Under the pieces are notes generated by a model. The model saw nothing but the letters and a program-made list of their open reading frames with translations, was not told the origin of the DNA and ran no database searches. Positions 16,101 to 27,000 of a stretch of DNA of 29,821 bases are shown piece by piece. Within the stretch, counting starts at the first letter, position 1. The number at the start of each line of letters is the position of its first letter. Origin of the DNA: Ichthyophonus hoferi (lineage: Eukaryota > Opisthokonta > Ichthyosporea > Ichthyophonida > Ichthyophonidae); contig NAOQ01000591.1 of NCBI GenBank assembly GCA_002751075.1, forward strand, positions 8,303-38,123, read 5' to 3'. A program made the translations under genes and the position numbers.

Positions 16101-19100
16101 GAAAGAAAAGAGATGGTTAATATTGAATAATAAATATGGTATTGTATTACAATAGTTGTTACCATATAAATTTATATATAACATACAAAACCAATATATG
16201 GATTAATACCTATCTATGAGTACTGTCGCGCACTAAAGAAGGGGAAAACATGCAGGAAGGTTAGGCAAGCTATGATGATCAGTTAGAAATATAAGGTAGN
16301 NNNNNNNNNNNNNNNNNNNNNNNNNNNNNNNNNNNNNNNNNNNNNNNNNNNNNNNNNNNNNNNNNNNNNNNNNNNNNNNNNNNNNNNNNNNNNNNNNNNN
16401 NNNNNNNNNNNNNNNNNNNNNNNNNNNNNNNNNNNNNNNNNNNTCAGTGGTTAATATTGAATAATAAATATGGTATTGTATTACAATAGTTGTTACCATA
16501 TAAATTTATATATAACATACAAAACCAATATATGGATTAATACCTATCTATGAGTACTGTCGCGCACTAAAGAAGGGGAAAACATGCAGGAAGGTTAGGC
16601 AAGCTATGATGATCAGTTAGAAATATAAGGTAGAACAAAACGCAATGTTAAGGTATCACATCTAAAAAACCTATCTAGATTACTAGATTAGCCAGTAGTT
16701 GATAGGAACTTAATTTGTCAAACAGAAGTGCCTACAGCAGATACAGGTTTTATTTCTAGTAAACTTTATTATCATAGTAATTATAGTAGTTAGCAGTGAA
16801 CAATACAGAAAGATATGAAGGTAGAGACGAGGCCGGGTATAAATAGTACAAACTAGGAATAGATCACTTGAAATAGCATTGTATTACAGAAGGTATTAAT
16901 ATATACGTATATAGTGAAATTCAATTTATAAATATAATGGTGTACTTATCTCCTTATATGCATGCATGCATACATACATACATACATATATACATACATA
17001 TATATACATACATTACATATATACATACAATATATTGTACTCACCCCATTGCGTTTACATATATATATATTGTTTTTGAACCTTATATCAGCCATTAGAA
17101 TAAATAAAATTAATCACGTTTGCATTTTACACATACACACATACACTTATATATATATATATATTGTATAGACGTTATTACTATGTATATAAAAATATCG
17201 CTTACTATTAATATCATTTATGCCAGAAAATACATGTTGTGCAAAGGGCCTAAGCCCCTCCCCCGCGAAATTGTGGCCTAACACCCTTAAATGACCACGT
17301 CTGCATACCAGGAATATTACATTTATTATGCCTACTATTAATGTCAGTAAATAATGTTGGTATATACCCCACTTATATAGTATAGTATAGTATAGTATAG
17401 TATAGTATAGTAGAGTAGAGTAGAATAGAGTATAGTGTAGTATACTATAGCATAGAGCAGCATAGTATAGTATAGTATAGAATGACATGGTATAGTATAG
17501 TATAGTATAGTTTAATATAGTATGATATGATATAATATAGTATAGCATAGTTTAATAAAGTATAGTATGGTATAATATAGTGTAGTATGTATGATATATG
17601 GTATAGTTGGAAATAAGGGGATATGGGTATTTTGTTTTAACAGCCATGATAGTATGTACTATATTATATTAGATTTATATATCCATTATAGTGTTTTTGC
17701 ATAGTAAGCATACTACTACATTTAAAGTATATGATATTAATTATGCTATACTAGAATGTTATAGTATGTTATGTTATAATATATTATAATATAGTATGGT
17801 ATAGTATGAAATATTATATGATTAGAGCGTGAATAAGCCATGATTCTATGTATATATGGGATTATAACAACAACATAATATAACATGACATAGTAAGCTG
17901 TTTTAAAAATAATGTATGAGCTAAGAGTGTTTTAAAATGCAAACTATTAAACTATTAATATTACATTATTATACTATCCTATTATATTGCATTATCTAAA
18001 CCATGTGTATTGTTCTTAAGATTATTGTTATAGTAATCACATCCATATATGTATGTACGTATGTATGTATGTATGTATGTATGTATGATGAATGAGAGGC
18101 CATGGCTACTATTACCTATTATATATTGTATAATAAATAGAATCAAATATTCACATAGTCTACATATATATATATTCTTTCACAGTATATTCACGAATGA
18201 GCACAATTAAAGGGTAGAAGTAGATACATATATATACATGGTTATAATTTAGATTAATATTGATCTGATGTATATATGTATAAATATATATGTATATGTA
18301 GATGTAAATAAATATGTATGTAGTTCTGTACATTTAACAGATGCTTCGCATATCATGTTTAACTTAATTATTTTCCCAAACAACTTAGCATGTATTTTAA
18401 ATTGGTCGTACCTCACGGGCTAGGATTATATGTATACCCTATCTCTCTGAGTATTAATATAATAACATATAGCATGGTACTAGTATATATATACTACAAC
18501 CACCAGGTTTGTTTTGAGAGTAACAGAGTCTCTTAATATAATTGCTTGAACCTACAACAATAAAATTTGAAGTTCCAAAACAAATTAAAAAATAATAATT
18601 GAAATCAGTGAGTAGCTTGATAGATACATGTAGATATGCTCTCATATAAATTTATATATATACATATGTACATTCAGATATACACAGACACCTAAATACA
18701 TACATATATACATACGTACATGGGATCAATCGTAATACAAATTGCAACCAGCTCTTGGCTCAATTGGATCTACAACTTCAACGGTTTAAATTTAAATAAA
18801 TAATAAAAAACATAAAATTCTTGTATTTTTTTGTCATTCTTTGCGTGTATGTATGAAGTTAGAGTAGGTAAGATGAGATAGGATTCTAACCGCTCCTTCC
18901 TGATAATATTCCTTGAGGGATCTGCATGGTTAGGATAAATGCGATTGTTAATGTCACAGAAAGATTGCTTAGTATGTACATGGTATAATTTATTTGTGGC
19001 AATAGTTCTGAAAACCCAATAAAAACTTCGATTGATCGCGTCTTTCAATAAAATTTCAATTCCCATTTTTTTTTAAAAATAGATTTTGGTGTGTTTTCTA

Positions 19101-20100
19101 ACTCATTAGCCTTTAAAATGGTGAATAGAAACAAAACTAGAATTTGATTCGCTAAAGTCTATTTGACGTATGATGATACTCCATTACTAGTTGGTATAGA
19201 TAATTATCACTAGGTCAGGGATATTGTAAAGTTCTTGTGAGTTCTGGTTGTAGTAAATAAAATTGTTCTGAGGCTGTCACGTAAAGAAGCTCTAGTATGT
19301 GATAAGATTCTTTTGTGATAACCGCTATCTATTTACTAAGGTAATGTATCCTTATCTTATCTTATTTTGACCTCGATCAAGGTATATAGACGGGTCTCAG
19401 AGGTTATAAAAAGTAACGTTTATTGCATATCTGTTTTTGCATATCTGTTTTTTCTGAAGTCCTTGATACCCAATGTGATATTCCCTTTATAATAACTAGA
19501 TCCATAACATTATTTACATTATATATATATATTACACCCATTGATTAGTCGGTTAATTCATTAGTATATTTTGCTCTGCTGTAAAATATAACATTGAAGT
19601 GTTTAAGTATGTATAATACTATAAAAACAAATACAATATAAGCTAAGATAGTGTAATATATATATCATTCAGGATAATATTTCCATAATATTTCTTCTAA
19701 TTATTGAGTTTTAGGACAATTGTCTATTAGATCCTTATATTGTATTGTTGCTAGATTACATTATAAAATACATGGTGTAGAAAATATATAAACGAAAGAG
19801 AAAATAAAAGAATAGGCATATTAAAATATATTACAAACGACTAATAGTATTCTGTTTATTGATTATAAAAGCTAAACAATATATTAATTCTAGAAGCTCT
19901 AATCAAATACCTTTCGGGGCATGGTCAACACTAGCGAAATAGTACACAATAGACAGCATTATCACTATGAAACATAATAATATAGTCCATTGTTTCCCAC
20001 ATTTTCCTGGTTGATTTTTTATTGCTGAAGGAGCTTTGATTATCGTTTCGGAATTATTACTGATGAATTTACGTTGATGGCGCTGGTGATGTGATGCCAT
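10133..20100 (-). CDS. Alpha-1,3-fucosyltransferase, GT10 family, eleven exons
   Basis: GT10 enzymes transfer fucose from GDP-fucose to glycans, usually in the Golgi. Exons on the minus strand: 20100-19911, 19041-18891, 17300-17206, 16023-15976, 15784-15639, 14717-14611, 14112-13993, 13607-13529, 13156-13092, 11719-11601 and 11154-11042, with an alternative last exon at 10182-10133. Phases fit throughout and the product is about 410 residues, normal for this family. Exon 1 encodes a basic cytoplasmic tail and one membrane anchor (WTILLCFIVIMLSIVYYFA, residues 38-56), giving type II topology. Later exons give VLSHWDDI, VFLDGESWG, then CHPHREDFFNHL and VDALG. The diagnostic donor-binding region is FVIAFENTK-ANGYITEK-...-IPIYWGD, with FNPEAFVYVDSY and YFTWHREI near the C terminus. 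Exon 2 is the weakest: both its splice sites are chosen mainly by phase. The exon 8 start was also chosen by phase. Acceptor glycan and exact linkage cannot be told. Confidence 0.88.
10324..10343. repeat. (CTAC)n tetranucleotide run
   Basis: About five copies of the tetramer CTAC lie just upstream of the small RING-like gene. It is a simple repeat only. Confidence 0.85.
10491..10670 (+). CDS. Small RING-like zinc-finger protein
   Basis: An open frame of 59 residues from ATG at 10491. It has eight regularly spaced metal ligands: CIVC, then PCRCHGYCKKC, then GRCRRC, a compact C3HC4 RING-like pattern with a short last loop. Such domains often act in ubiquitin ligases, but the chain is little more than the finger, so a partner or upstream exons may be needed. 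The frame stays open upstream to an ATG at 10410, and an AG acceptor at about 10425 (CCTTCCACAG) raises the possibility that this is the last exon of a longer gene. It is antisense to the fucosyltransferase locus, between its two candidate last exons. The function is not known. Confidence 0.55.
   Translation: MSDTIPITEQCIVCDKNTIEYMPVPCRCHGYCKKCAMKMATGGRCRRCGDMFVSFKRLN
10880..11000 (-). pseudogene. Partial duplicate of the fucosyltransferase last exon
   Basis: On the minus strand, GTAGACTGGTACACAGTGTA here matches ATAGACTGATACATAGTGTA in the proximal last exon, and GGTGGCTGG also recurs. The copy is diverged and shows no open frame with the YFTW motif. It supports local tandem duplication of the 3' end of the gene. 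Confidence 0.45.
11820..12720. repeat. Degenerate minisatellite split by a foldback element
   Basis: Sequence on both sides of the foldback element (11820-11905 and 12614-12720) is built from a loose unit of about 25-30 bp, roughly GATAGGTATAGATTATAGGA-TAATA. The left and right parts look like one array interrupted by the insertion at about 11906-12615. It lies in intron 9 of the fucosyltransferase. Confidence 0.55.
11906..12615. mobile_element. Foldback element with ~300-bp inverted arms that look coding
   Basis: The left arm (about 11908-12233) and right arm (about 12281-12613) are inverted copies with clear but imperfect identity. Shared blocks include TGTCA-AATTTGTGG-GGCATGTG at the tips, TTCTCTC-AGATTCAAGT, and CAAGTCAA near the centre. 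The right arm on the plus strand has 73 open codons (12305 to the stop at 12524-12526), including AIKDTKRHMMHFSPDSSAD. The left arm on the minus strand starts MSPSSQKTPVRTNATFKRKS at 12208 and further on carries KKKKQRIHFSLDSS. The arms thus read outward from the centre as a head-to-head pair. No transposase is recognised and no target duplication is clear. It could be a non-autonomous DNA element that carries gene fragments, or an inverted duplication of a host gene fragment. Confidence 0.6.
13820..13950. repeat. Degenerate (ATACA)n pentanucleotide tract
   Basis: Interrupted runs of ACAAT/ATACA in intron 7 of the fucosyltransferase, just past the donor of exon 7. Open frames here come from the repeat. 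Confidence 0.75.
15022..15056. repeat. (TATTA)n pentanucleotide array
   Basis: About seven copies of TATTA in intron 5 of the fucosyltransferase, flanked by TATTG variants on both sides. Confidence 0.9.
15459..15512. repeat. (TATTA)n pentanucleotide array
   Basis: About ten uninterrupted copies of TATTA, also in intron 5, followed by degenerate CCTAC/CCTAT sequence to about 15600. Confidence 0.9.
15900..15940. repeat. (TACAA)n pentanucleotide array
   Basis: About six TACAA copies followed by two TACCA variants, in the short intron between fucosyltransferase exons 4 and 5. Confidence 0.9.
16114..16633. repeat. Assembly gap flanked by an exact 186-bp direct duplication
   Basis: Positions 16300-16443 are 144 undetermined bases. 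The 186 bases before the gap (16114-16299) are repeated with no visible difference at 16448-16633, an offset of 334. Identity this exact, right at a gap, in a repeat-rich intron, points to an assembly artefact or an unresolved haplotype more than to a real tandem repeat. It lies in fucosyltransferase intron 3, and the exon phases on both sides fit without needing a hidden exon. Confidence 0.9.
16958..17010. repeat. (CATA)n tetranucleotide run
   Basis: CATG/CATA repeats grading into TATACATA in intron 3 of the fucosyltransferase. Nothing coding is seen. Confidence 0.85.
17376..17600. repeat. (TATAG)n pentanucleotide array
   Basis: Perfect TATAG copies at 17376-17412, then degenerate TAGAG, TATAG and TATGA units to about 17600, in intron 2 just before exon 3 of the fucosyltransferase. 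A 133-residue minus frame across it is mostly repeat-derived, but its last part contains the true exon 3. Confidence 0.85.
18049..18088. repeat. (TATG)n tetranucleotide run
   Basis: About ten copies of GTAT/TATG in intron 2 of the fucosyltransferase. It is a simple repeat only. Confidence 0.9.
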
Positions 20101-22551
20101 TTATATTTGAAGTAATATAGATATTACAACTACGCTATAAAACACTATATAAAATAATACGTAAAATAAATGATGCCAATATAATATGCATAGACTGAAA
20201 TCAATACTTTTTAATATATGTCCGAGTAGATTGTACATATATTATATATTATACTTATTATACTATATTCCTAGTATTAAATATACATCTGTAATGTATA
20301 GTAGAATAATGCAATGAGACCAGCTTAAAGCACGACATAAAAAAGTTAAAATAAAGTATATATTTTAGATTGTTTTATAATATATATATATGTATATATG
20401 GATAGGTTTGTATAGGGTATGGTAGGGGGTGTAAAGAAGTTACCATGCCATTGGAATAAACATATATTATATTATATTATATTAGTAAACGTATATTCAT
20501 TATATATTTCAATTATTTTGGTTTTTCTTTTTACTATTGCCACGGTTAAAACTAGATTTCTACATACCCATAGTGCATGTTGTTAAACAACACGATGTAA
20601 AAAGATATAATATAAAAGATAAGGTTGTTATGTCACTATATGATGTATGAAGCGATATAATGATATGTAAAGATAACTTATGATTATAATATCATATTAT
20701 ATAATATCAAACAGGATTTTTACCATGCCATATGACTTATTATGTTATCATTTACAATACACGTTAATTATAAACACCCACTATATTACAAGCATAATAT
20801 AAATATAATATAATATATATCTTTTAAGGTATTACGCTTTATATATCTATTCAACATAATATCATGAACGGCAACTATAATACACTAAAAATATAATATA
20901 AATGTGGTAAATTATCATGACTAGTAAGTACTCTCTCTAACTAAGTATTAAAAGAGAATGTGGTATGTTGGTATGTTCTTAAATTGATGATGTATTGGTG
21001 GGTAGTTCCCGCCAAATACTTGATAAGCTTTAAGCTTTATATTGTCACGTTCCTCCAAGTTATCCATTTCAATATATTTTTCACTCTTGTCATTTATTAT
21101 TTTTTAATATCTACATTTTTTGTGTGGAGAATTTGATACTGTAAAAACGAAAAAAGAAACTTTTATTTTATTATTTATTTATTTCCTTTGGCGTTGTTTA
21201 AAGAACTTTCCCACGGAGTTCTATTTATGTCAAGATCAAGCTGCTGATTGGGTACGGTTTAAGTTATCAATTTTTCGTCTCCCTAAATGCAATAGGAAAT
21301 TCCCGTTGACATTCTGTAATGATGGGAGGCTAAATTGTTGACATTTTTTTGCGCATGCTTAGTGATAAGAATTTAACTGAAAATTAAAATATGACCTATG
21401 ACTATTGGAAGAATAAGAAAAAGCTTATGATAACATCTTTATGTGTCTATTTTTATTTACATTATTATCACTCCACATTTTTTTCGATTGTATTTTCTTT
21501 TTCAGCCAATCTTATTGCATAGCTTCTCTCAGGCTTTAACCTTATCCGCCATATCTAAATTTCATCAGTATGTCATATTTTCATAAATTATTTTTCAATC
21601 CAATTATCATACACATAAATTCTGCATATCACTTGCATATACTGCATATATACACAATATTAAGTAGTTAATAACAAATATATATAAAAATATATACATC
21701 TATACACATCTATATACGTATAGACACATATAGATATAAGAAATTATCACAATATCATATGAAGACATTGAACTATCACCTAAAATTACCTAAACTTTAC
21801 CTAAAATTCGCCTGAAGTTTATAAATTTCATGATTATTTTTTAAGATATTACCCCTTCGCAACCAACGGAACGGAAATTCCATTTTCTGTGTCGTTTCCT
21901 TCGCAGATAGGCTTGGCTCTCTATTATTTATACTTGATACCTTACCATTACCATAACAGAGTATACTGGCCTATTTACACGTTCTTTGCATTGACGGATA
22001 TAAACTTGACACAAACTTGGCACTCACTTGACACTTGTAATGACACCTGTATTGTATTAATGAGTATTTATTACTATCATAGTACGAATATAAGCATGTA
22101 TTTTTAAGATATTTTATAACGGTGTAATGTGGAATGGTATAGTATAAAGTCTCTTATGTTAATAGTATTCCGTAAATAACATATACCAAAACTAAAAACA
22201 CGAACAAGAAGTGGACATTGTTGTTTTGATTTTGTATTTAAGTTATATATATATATATAGAAAGAGAGAATATAGAGAGAGAATGTGAAAAAGGGTCGTA
22301 TATATACTAGAGCTTATTAAACATCATTGTTTCTGAAGTCTAATATAAAACTCCAAACTCTACTCCAACTTAGATTTATTTACAACACAGTCAGTATTAA
22401 TTAACTCAATTTCTTTAGAATAATTTATCTCTTTGCTGGCTTCCTTTTACAAAACAGACACCAAATCTCTTCCATATACGGACCCCTTCTCTCTTGCCGA
22501 TATTTTTTTTAAATATTATATTAATTGTATGAAACGAAAAGAAGGGAAGGG
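20101..22551. other. Divergent spacer between the fucosyltransferase and GATA genes
   Basis: The spacer of 2.45 kb should carry both promoters, since the two genes point away from each other. It is AT-rich with short TA runs. It holds a perfect E2F-type site (21006-21016) and scattered WGATAR motifs (for example near 20671, 21020, 21362, 21427 and 21540). A (TA)n plus GA-rich tract lies at 22237-22285, about 270 bp before the GATA start. Two open frames (21120-21341 and 21889-22107) lack ATG starts and family motifs and are not called. Confidence 0.55.
21006..21016 (-). promoter_or_regulatory. E2F/DP-type site TTTGGCGGGAA
   Basis: The plus strand reads TTCCCGCCAAA; its complement TTTGGCGGGAA matches the classical E2F/DP consensus exactly. 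In DNA this AT-rich, an 11-base match with six G/C in a row is unlikely by chance. It is about 0.9 kb upstream of the fucosyltransferase start and 1.5 kb upstream of the GATA start, so its target is unclear. Confidence 0.4.
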
Positions 22552-25500
22552 ATGGATCCTACGAACTTGTTGTGCAATAGTTGTGGAGCCAAAGTAGAGG
22601 AGTCTGCTAAGAGGGAAGAGGATGTTATATTGTGTGATGTATGTTCCGATCGTAAAAAGGCACAGTCTAGTACTAGCTGGCTAGCTCTTACCGAGGCTGT
22701 TACGCAAGCACACGAATATCAAGTGGGCCAGTGCCCAGTTACACCTACCACCACTGGGTACTATCCAGGTCACCCGGTAGGTCATGTTTTGTGATGGTGT
22801 GTGAGTATGTGATAGATACTGTAACCTACATACACACATACATACATACATACATACATACATAATACATATAAGCACAAATAGACACAGATCAACGTAA
22901 TCATATGCACACTACATAAACTTATTTACCCTTCCTTTCATTTATTCCATCTTATCTTATCAGGGCCTATCTTAATGTATCCTAACATAACATAACATAA
23001 CATACCTTTAACACATCATGACATATCATAGCATATCATATCATATTATATTATATAGCGTACCTTATCATAAAATCTTGTGACTTATATCCTATCAACA
23101 GGGCGTATCACAGTATCCTATGCCAAATGATCCTTATCTCGGCTCTCTCCCTTACCCTCCTTACCTATCGACTTCGAATATGGAGCAATGGCAATCCTTT
23201 TATGATTTAAACTCAGCTCACCCCCATGTAAGTAATTGTATTTTATATTTGAATAATGGGTATAGTTCTAGAATGATATGGTACGGTATGGTATTATATA
23301 GTCTGGTATGGTATGGTATGTTATGTTATGGTATGGTATGGCGCGGTATGGTATAATATATGTTATGGCATGTTATGGTGTGGTATGACATGGTATTTTA
23401 TAGTAGGGTAGGGTATGGTATGGTTTGGCATGATATGTTATAATACGTTATAATATGATATGATATAATATAGTATAGTATGGCATGATAGGATATAGTA
23501 TGATATGGTATGGTAGAATGTGACATGTTATCATATGAGGCATATCTGTATATGGAATGTCTAGATATATCGTAAGTAAGAAAATGGCAAACCATTAAAT
23601 AGACAATAGACAGTAATTAAAAACCATCCCGCACATACGAGAAGATGTAATCCAATGAGATAATGAGGTTAAAATGTTAAATTAGCGTTAAATAAAGAGG
23701 GCATGTAGAGTAATAGGGTAGATTCAAGGAATAGTGTTTGAACTGTAAGTATACAGTAATGCTGTTATGGTAGGATATATTCTAGGATATGGTATAGGAT
23801 AATGTATAACCGAAATACTGTACTCCCGCATATTGCCATATCTACATATCTATACACCAACACCCTATGTATAATATATAATAGAATCAAAAGCCTCTAG
23901 CCGTCCGTAGTAATACTATCCCCTATATGAGAGCACACCCTCATTTCTTCTTACCTCGTCGCCTACCGTCTAATATGTGGAGGCCTACAACAGATATGCA
24001 TGCACAGGTAGGGTATATGTATATGTATATTTGTGTTTACAATGCGTATACTGTTATGTGTTATATATAGGATAATGTAAATAGGTATTTGTTGGCCAAC
24101 ATCAAATATGGTTACACAGGTAGGATAGATATATAGATATGTATACGTATAAATGTATGTGTGGGTTTGCCTATCAATATTGAGATATCTGTCGAAGACC
24201 TTGTCCTATATTCTCTGATATCGTTTACACAATATTTTAAATATAATTCATATCAGAATTTGCAGTTTCATCTAACCTATCCTATTATATCTTATATTAA
24301 CTCTTTCCCCCCCCCTGCCTAGCAACCCTATTCAGACAAGCCCAATGCTGCAGAGCCTACAAAACCATTGGATAGTCAAAATCTAGCTACAACCAGTCAA
24401 GAGAATACAGAGAATAATATCAATGATATGATCGGCGATAAGGCCACTAGTCAACGATCATCTAGTCTGCCCCTACCTCATATGTTGCATCAAATACCAA
24501 ACAAGGTATTTTATTTAATAATGCTTAATGATTTGCTATTATATTTGATGCGTGACTATCTATTGGAAGACGATATATATGATAGTCTGTATCGAAATAT
24601 TACATTAGGCTTATAACTTTAATTATTTATAGGGACAAAGGTATTGGCTTATTTTGCTTATATAATAATTTTAGTCATTCAAGACAACACCCTCACTGTC
24701 TATTGGAAAGCGGGATATCTATCTATCTATCTATCACCTGTAGCAACCAGATATGACGTATACTAATTTATACTAGCTATAACCATAACATAATCATATA
24801 CAGAACTAGAAGCCTCTACCATCATTTACTCTCACCTATTCCTATATTTATACACACACTAAACTGTAGCTACAACTCCCCCCACCCCCACCTTCTTCTT
24901 CCTCTTTAGCACTAACTACAATACCCTTACTATTCAACTGCCTTACCTTACCCCGTATAGCCCCATACCATATAAGATGTTAACGTATACCAACATATGC
25001 TATCTCTCTCTCTCTATCCCTCACACACTGCCTACAATATCCTTGCCCTGGCCCTCCCCCTATAGGCCCCCACGCTACAAGGGGCATCTGGCTCAGTAGG
25101 GCTAACCCGAGCCGACGGTGAGGCGTGCTATAACTGCAATACATATAACTCTCCCCTATGGAGGAGAGATAGTCTAGGGAACTGTCTGTGTAATGCATGT
25201 GGATTGTTCTTTAAGTCCCATGGTAAGCATAGGGCACTAAGGAAGAAGGTGGGTTTGGAGAAGGCCCTAGATGGCATCAAGGGCCTAGGCTGTGTCAATT
25301 GTAAGTATTATATAGGGTACATATTGCATCCCCTTTTTGGTTGTTTATGTGTATATTGTATATGGCTATAGCTATACTATGGTGCATGTGTATAACTGCC
25401 TCTCTAGGTGCGTGTACTTAGATATATACACCTCCATAGCATATAGTGTATCCCAAATAAAAGCTAATGGTAACACTATGTGTATGTACTGGACATTGTA

Positions 25501-27000
25501 TAATAGCATATAGTATAGTAAGATATTGAGATATAATAGAATAGGATCTAACATAGTGAGATGTTAGAAATGTAATACAAAACAATAGGATACAATACAA
25601 TGTAATATTTTCTATTAAACAGTGATATAGTCTATTATAGCTATAGTGTCTGCATTTGGAAGCATGGTAATAACAAAATAGTAAAATAAATAGTATATAT
25701 ACATCCAACTACAGAGGATTCTTAAAAATTACCATTACATTTTATAATTTTCTGGGGGGGTGGGTACTAACTACATTATGAACTATAGACTATGTATGTA
25801 TGTATGTATAATAGTGTGCAAGTAATAACTAATACTTGATGGTATTATTATTCCCTATAGGCCAAACAACAACAACTACCCTGTGGCGACGGAGTGAGGA
25901 AGTATGCTATTATTATTGATTTGTGTTGAATATAACTGCATAGCATGGTGGAATATAGTATAGTATAGTATAGTATATTATATTATATTATATTATACTA
26001 TCCTATATTGTATTTTGCTATCATATACTATTCTACACTACCCTATACAATATTATGCTATATTATGCTATACTGAACTATATTAACTATATTATGCTGT
26101 ACTATACTGTACTATTCTATCTTCCATTACTACGTACTCCTACTCCTACCTCTACCTCTACCTCTACTCTTAACTCTACCCCGGCCTACATAACAGGGTA
26201 ACGTAGTATGTAATGCCTGTGGCCTTTACTGGAAGCTTCACCATCGGCACCGTCCCATTGCTATGAAGCAGGACACTATTAAGAAACGCAATCGTAAATC
26301 TAAGAATCTCCCTGGGATGACCATGACGCCTAATGTGTTTACGCGCAGACCCAATGGTAATAGTAATAGTAATAGTGATGGCACACGTACACCCACTGCA
26401 CCTGCATTATATAGTAGAGGCAATATAGGGGAAGGAGGGGGGGGAGGTATAGAGGGTATGGGCCTGCCTGAGACTCCCCCCTCCCATATGGATGGTGCTA
26501 TAGAAGCTACCATCTCTATACGGACTAGCCATCTAGATAAAGGGAAGGAGGTTACGGTAGTAAGATGTAGTAGCCCTAGCGCATTCCTCCCCCATCCACC
26601 TGGCACTACCTTACCCTGCCCTCCCTGTGGTCCAATCATTGCTAAACCTGGCACTATGTATGTACCCGTTGCACCATTGGCCATCAATGTACTGACTAAA
26701 TTAACCAATAGTGTAGGTCCTAAGTGTGATATGGTTGCTAAGGACTTAGCTGTAGCCCAATCACTGTCACCCACCGATAGGCAGCGTAGTGATTATCTTC
26801 CTGTGTTGCCACCTGTGGAAACTATGAGCACTACTAATACTACTATAAGCACACCACCAAGTATAGGTGAAGAGAAGGAGAGGAGGGAAAGGAACGATAC
26901 TGAGGTATCTACAGAGAGTGAAAAAGGAGGAGAAAAAATATTCAATAGTACTAATGAGACTTTGTTAACTCCACCTAGTATGGAGTCTATACTTGCATAA
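22552..27000 (+). CDS. GATA-family transcription factor with two zinc fingers, seven exons
   Basis: A sequence-specific DNA-binding regulator of the metazoan GATA1-6 type. Exons: 22552-22776, 23102-23227, 23894-24007, 24323-24505, 25066-25300, 25861-25901 and 26197-27000, giving about 575 residues. Exon 5 holds the N-finger CYNC-x17-CNAC with SPLWRRD. The C-finger CVNC-x17-CNAC is split over exons 5, 6 and 7 (the 41-base exon 6 encodes QTTTTTLWRRSEE), followed by the basic tail IKKRNRKSKN that contacts DNA in this family. Exon 1 encodes another Cys pair set, CNSC-x16-CDVC, near residues 8-27, perhaps a degenerate or different finger. The middle is rich in Pro, Tyr, Ser and Gln, and the last exon has a long Ser/Thr/Pro-rich tail with a short glycine run. 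Both suggest activation domains. Start: the first ATG in frame is at 22552. Exon 3 has a weak acceptor and is the least certain. Confidence 0.9.
22828..22864. repeat. (CATA)n tetranucleotide run
   Basis: About nine copies of CATA/ACAT in intron 1 of the GATA gene. It is a simple repeat only. Confidence 0.9.
23275..23530. repeat. Degenerate (GGTAT)n pentanucleotide array
   Basis: About 50 loose copies of GGTAT/TATGA/TATAG fill much of GATA intron 2, with GGTAT dominant at 23278-23430. Open frames on either strand follow from the repeat. Confidence 0.85.
25950..26130. repeat. (TATAG)n and (TATTA)n arrays in the C-finger intron
   Basis: Short perfect TATAG then TATTA runs at 25955-25998 pass into degenerate CTATA sequence up to about 26130. 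A CTACCT run follows before the acceptor of GATA exon 7. Confidence 0.8.

Noticed and set aside
16543-16561. 19-base microexon (minus strand) in the duplicated block by the gap
   Set aside because: It has AG and GT borders, but its phase does not fit between exons 3 and 4 of the fucosyltransferase, which join in frame without it.
21120-21341. 73-residue plus-strand frame in the divergent spacer
   Set aside because: No ATG start, no recognisable motif, no splice context.
21889-22107. 72-residue frame after an acceptor-like GTTTCCTTCGCAG
   Set aside because: The acceptor is attractive, but the peptide is Tyr-rich with no motif and no upstream exon; not enough to call.
24070-24118. Extra GATA-gene exon reading DNVNRYLLANIKYGYT
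   Set aside because: It has AG and GT borders, but its 49-base length breaks the phase between exons 3 and 4, which join cleanly without it.
26238-26774. 178-residue open frame on the minus strand
   Set aside because: It lies wholly antisense to the last GATA exon, whose frame continues the zinc finger; its Leu/Val-rich content mirrors the sense codons.
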